NCBI RefSeq assembly: GCF_019175285.1
Contig: NC_056528.1
Span: 22,753,802-22,817,801 of the forward strand
Direction: 5' to 3'
Length of the DNA: 64,000 nucleotides
Origin: Sceloporus undulatus
Lineage: Eukaryota; Chordata; Lepidosauria; Squamata; Phrynosomatidae
The notes under the pieces were generated by a model. It ran no database searches and was not told the origin of the DNA. It worked only from the letters and a program-made list of their open reading frames with translations. Numbering within the stretch: the stretch's first letter is position 1; the number at the start of each line of letters is the position of its first letter. This document shows, piece by piece, positions 61,703-64,000 of this stretch. A program made the position numbers and the translations under genes.

Positions 61703-61935
61703 GGCCTATTACAGACTGCCAAAATGAAGCTGCTTCGGGTCTCTTTGGAGGTATGCAATTTAAATGATGCATGGGTCCTAAGAGTCCGGAGGTTGCGCCA
61801 AAGCCCCACGCCATTCCTAAGCACTGGAGTGCAGCTTTGGTACAGCTTCCGGATTCTTAGGGTGCATGCATCATTTAAACAGCATACCTCCAAAGAGATG
61901 CGAAGCAGCTTTATTTTGGCAGTCTGTAACAGGCC
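61703..61935. mobile_element. palindromic MITE, copy 2 (about 233 bp)
   Basis: The same element as 1819-2052, starting ggcctattacagactgcc and ending cagtctgtaacaggcc. The flanks CAGAG on both sides of the core may be a 5-bp target duplication. Confidence 0.85.
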
Positions 61936-62439
61936 AGAGAATACGTTAGCATTCAGAGAAGAATCCCTTTGGAGATATTGACCTGTATGCAAATGCTAGT
62001 CCCACTTCAGTAGTCCCATGGAATCAATGGAACACTGAGGGTTGCACAGCTAAAGGTCACTAGCCACCCACTTTCAGCTCAGGGTCAGGCTTGCATGCGT
62101 CCTAATTTATTCAGTAAATAAACAAAAACCCAACACACCCTTCCTTCCCACTGTACATAAGCAACAGGCATTTCTCATTTGCTTTAAACACAGATCAGGA
62201 CCAAAGAGCTTTCCCTTTGCTTTGATCTGTTGTCCCTCCTTCCTGCCCTCTTCAAACTGGCTTCTTGACTCAACATGATCCCTCCCCACCCTGGTTTAAT
62301 AGCCTTCCTACTTGGTAAGGCAATCCAGTTCTAATTCTTGCAAAACAGAGGGACCCGTGGGATATCGTGCCATTTGAAACACCTGGCCCATACCTGGCAC
62401 ATGCACAACTTATGCACAGAGAGACCAGGGAAAGCGATT

Positions 62440-62742
62440 TTGCAATGCCACCTTTTTCCCACAGTAAAAGTAGCAGGTAACTTTAAAAAGGCACTGAAAA
62501 CCCATCTTTTTCAGTTAGCATATCCTTCCAACTCTATATAGAGATATTACACCCCAATAAGATCAGGATGCCTTGCTAGAACTGATAGCGTGACTGTTTG
62601 GTATATTGTTTTTAATTTGTATGAAATTTTTGATGTATTGTATTCCATTGTATTTTAATATGTTATAGCTATGATATGTGAACCGCTTTGATCTGGAGGA
62701 AAGGCGGTATACAAATAAAAGTTTTATTATTATTATTAACAA
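62440..62742 (+). mobile_element. L2-like LINE, 3' end
   Basis: The frame reads VAGNFKKALKTHLFQLAYPS, the L2 ORF2 C-terminus. The 3' UTR ends gtgaaccgctttgatctgga, aaggcggtatacaaataaaa and a TTA run. Confidence 0.8.
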
Positions 62743-62964
62743 AAAACCAGTTGCCTAAAATAATTTTATTATTTTAAAATAATAATAATAATAATAATAA
62801 TAATTCTTTTTTAAATAAAGTTTATTGAATTAATAAAACAAACTTACATACATACATACTTACTACCAATACACAATAAAACAAACACACATTTAGACAT
62901 ATAGAGCAAATCACACCTACATCCTCCTTCCATACACCTTAATACTATCTTTTTTTAATCTTAG

Positions 62965-63022
62965 AATTAGAAGCCAAAATTCGCAGCCTAAAAGTGTCCA
63001 AAAGCTCTTGGAAACCGTCCAC
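62965..63022 (+). other. possible small coiled-coil exon
   Basis: The acceptor ttttttaatcttag is followed by ELEAKIRSLKVSKSSWKPS and a donor-like AC|GTAAAG. The LEAKIRSLKVSKSS string resembles INDLIKEIQSLKIARM of the exon at 60205. Too short to be certain. A further acceptor (tttttaacag) at 63244 opens a 28-codon tail ending at 63330. Confidence 0.2.
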
Positions 63023-63876
63023 GTAAAGAGGTGTGCAAGGCTTGGAAGTGTCCGAATAGGTTAGTGTCTAATTTTCCCCCTCGTTTCCATCACTTTATTG
63101 TTCAAACACAATAGTTACAAAGAATACACATTAATGAAGCAGTACATTAAAAAGCAGAACGTACACACAAATAAACATATGCTCTTCGTGGGGATTATTG
63201 GAAAAGACAGGAGAAGAACAATGATAATTTTCTCTTTTTAACAGTGGCAGAGAAGTTGAATGGGGCTACTGTCCGGCATTTAAACAAACAATTTTATAGC
63301 AGAAAGATAGTATATAGAAGCCAGGGATAGGACTGGCATACATCTGCAGGGTGTAGAAACACACAACACCAATAAAAGAAAACCAAGGGGCTTGTGAGGC
63401 AACGCACTGAGGGCAGTGCACCTTTTGGTTGTGGTCAATTTCCTGGCTTGAGCAAGGCTGCTGTAAAGATGTGCACATTTAGTTCCAACTTTTAGCAAAA
63501 ACCACACCCAAAATGGCCAGATTATTAATTTCTGGATCTTAGGGCCTGGGTATACTTGCACCATTTGAACAGAGGAGTCCAGCCCTGGATACATTTTAGG
63601 AACATTTCTTTTAAAACAAAAATGAGAATAAACTGGATCAGCCCAGGAGGACATGGGCAAAAGATTTTTTGGCAAAAAACTTCTAACCATTGAACCATTG
63701 CTGACCCACAAAATGAAAAAGGCAAAAGAAAAGCAAAAACAATATCTGCAAGTAACATTATGGAAAGAACTGTGATTGGAAAATAACTCAGAACAGAAAC
63801 AAAGTCACACAGCCAGGTGATTTGACCACTAGGCCTGCTGGTAACAAAATACTGTATGGGAAGCAGCATTAATAGA

Positions 63877-63964
63877 CCAATCAAAAGAGCTCAGAAAAGA
63901 CAGAGGGCATTGTAAACAAACTCAACTTGTATAGTTTTCTGAGCACGTGAAGAGTATAAAAAGG
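63877..63964 (+). promoter_or_regulatory. CCAAT/TATA promoter-like sequence at the window end
   Basis: CCAAT at 63877-63881 and TATAAAAAGG at 63955-63964, 73 bp apart, the usual spacing of a TATA promoter. A start site would fall near 63,990. It may belong to the next gene or to an LTR; the window ends before this can be seen. Confidence 0.35.
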
Positions 63965-64000
63965 CAGAAACAGAGGAAGCAACACCTTAGAAAAGACAGA

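Overview
This window is vertebrate nuclear DNA, most likely from a squamate reptile (iguanian-type lizard). The evidence is the repeat content: many CR1 and L2 LINE tails, 5S-rRNA-derived SINEs of the 5S-Sauria type, tRNA-derived SINEs, numerous short palindromic DNA transposons, a SPIN-like hAT element and a DIRS/Crypton-type tyrosine recombinase. Three host genes are recognised from their protein sequence: GFI1B (+), GTF3C5 (+) and the 3' end of ADAMTS13 (-). GFI1B followed by GTF3C5 in the same direction matches the order on human 9q34. ADAMTS13 lies much further away in human but is tail-to-tail with GTF3C5 here.

Layout. 1-10.3 kb: intergenic, repeat-rich, with a possible GFI1B promoter near 5.9-6.2 kb. 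10.3-17.1 kb: six coding exons of GFI1B, a complete 351-residue SNAG plus six-zinc-finger repressor. 17.1-27.1 kb: intergenic, with a cluster of three GATA motifs near 21.9-22.0 kb, about 11.6 kb downstream of the GFI1B start codon. 27.1-36.4 kb: eleven exons of GTF3C5, a complete 529-residue TFIIIC subunit, starting from a TATA-less ETS/NRF1/YY1 promoter. 37.4-39.5 kb: the last ADAMTS13 exons (CUB domains) on the minus strand.

39.77-45.69 kb is an indel-ridden second copy of 33.20-39.08 kb, carrying GTF3C5 exons 8-11 and the ADAMTS13 3' exons. Sequence quality stays poor up to a 25-N gap at 52,629. The gap lies inside a 61-bp satellite that is ragged on its left and clean on its right. I read 39.77-52.63 kb as probable uncorrected long-read gap fill rather than a biological duplication. 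It also holds a probable solo or partial LTR, two mariner-like MITEs and a SPIN-like element.

52.9-57.2 kb is A-rich and unassigned. 57.5-58.4 kb holds a partial tyrosine-recombinase fossil. 58.4-63.3 kb is the most novel part: two CCAAT-containing promoter-like segments, one exon clearly similar to GAS8/DRC4 (a ciliary dynein-regulatory-complex subunit), and two related coiled-coil exons in tandem, the second degenerate. This may be a decaying or lineage-specific GAS8-like gene. The window ends at a CCAAT/TATA promoter-like sequence.
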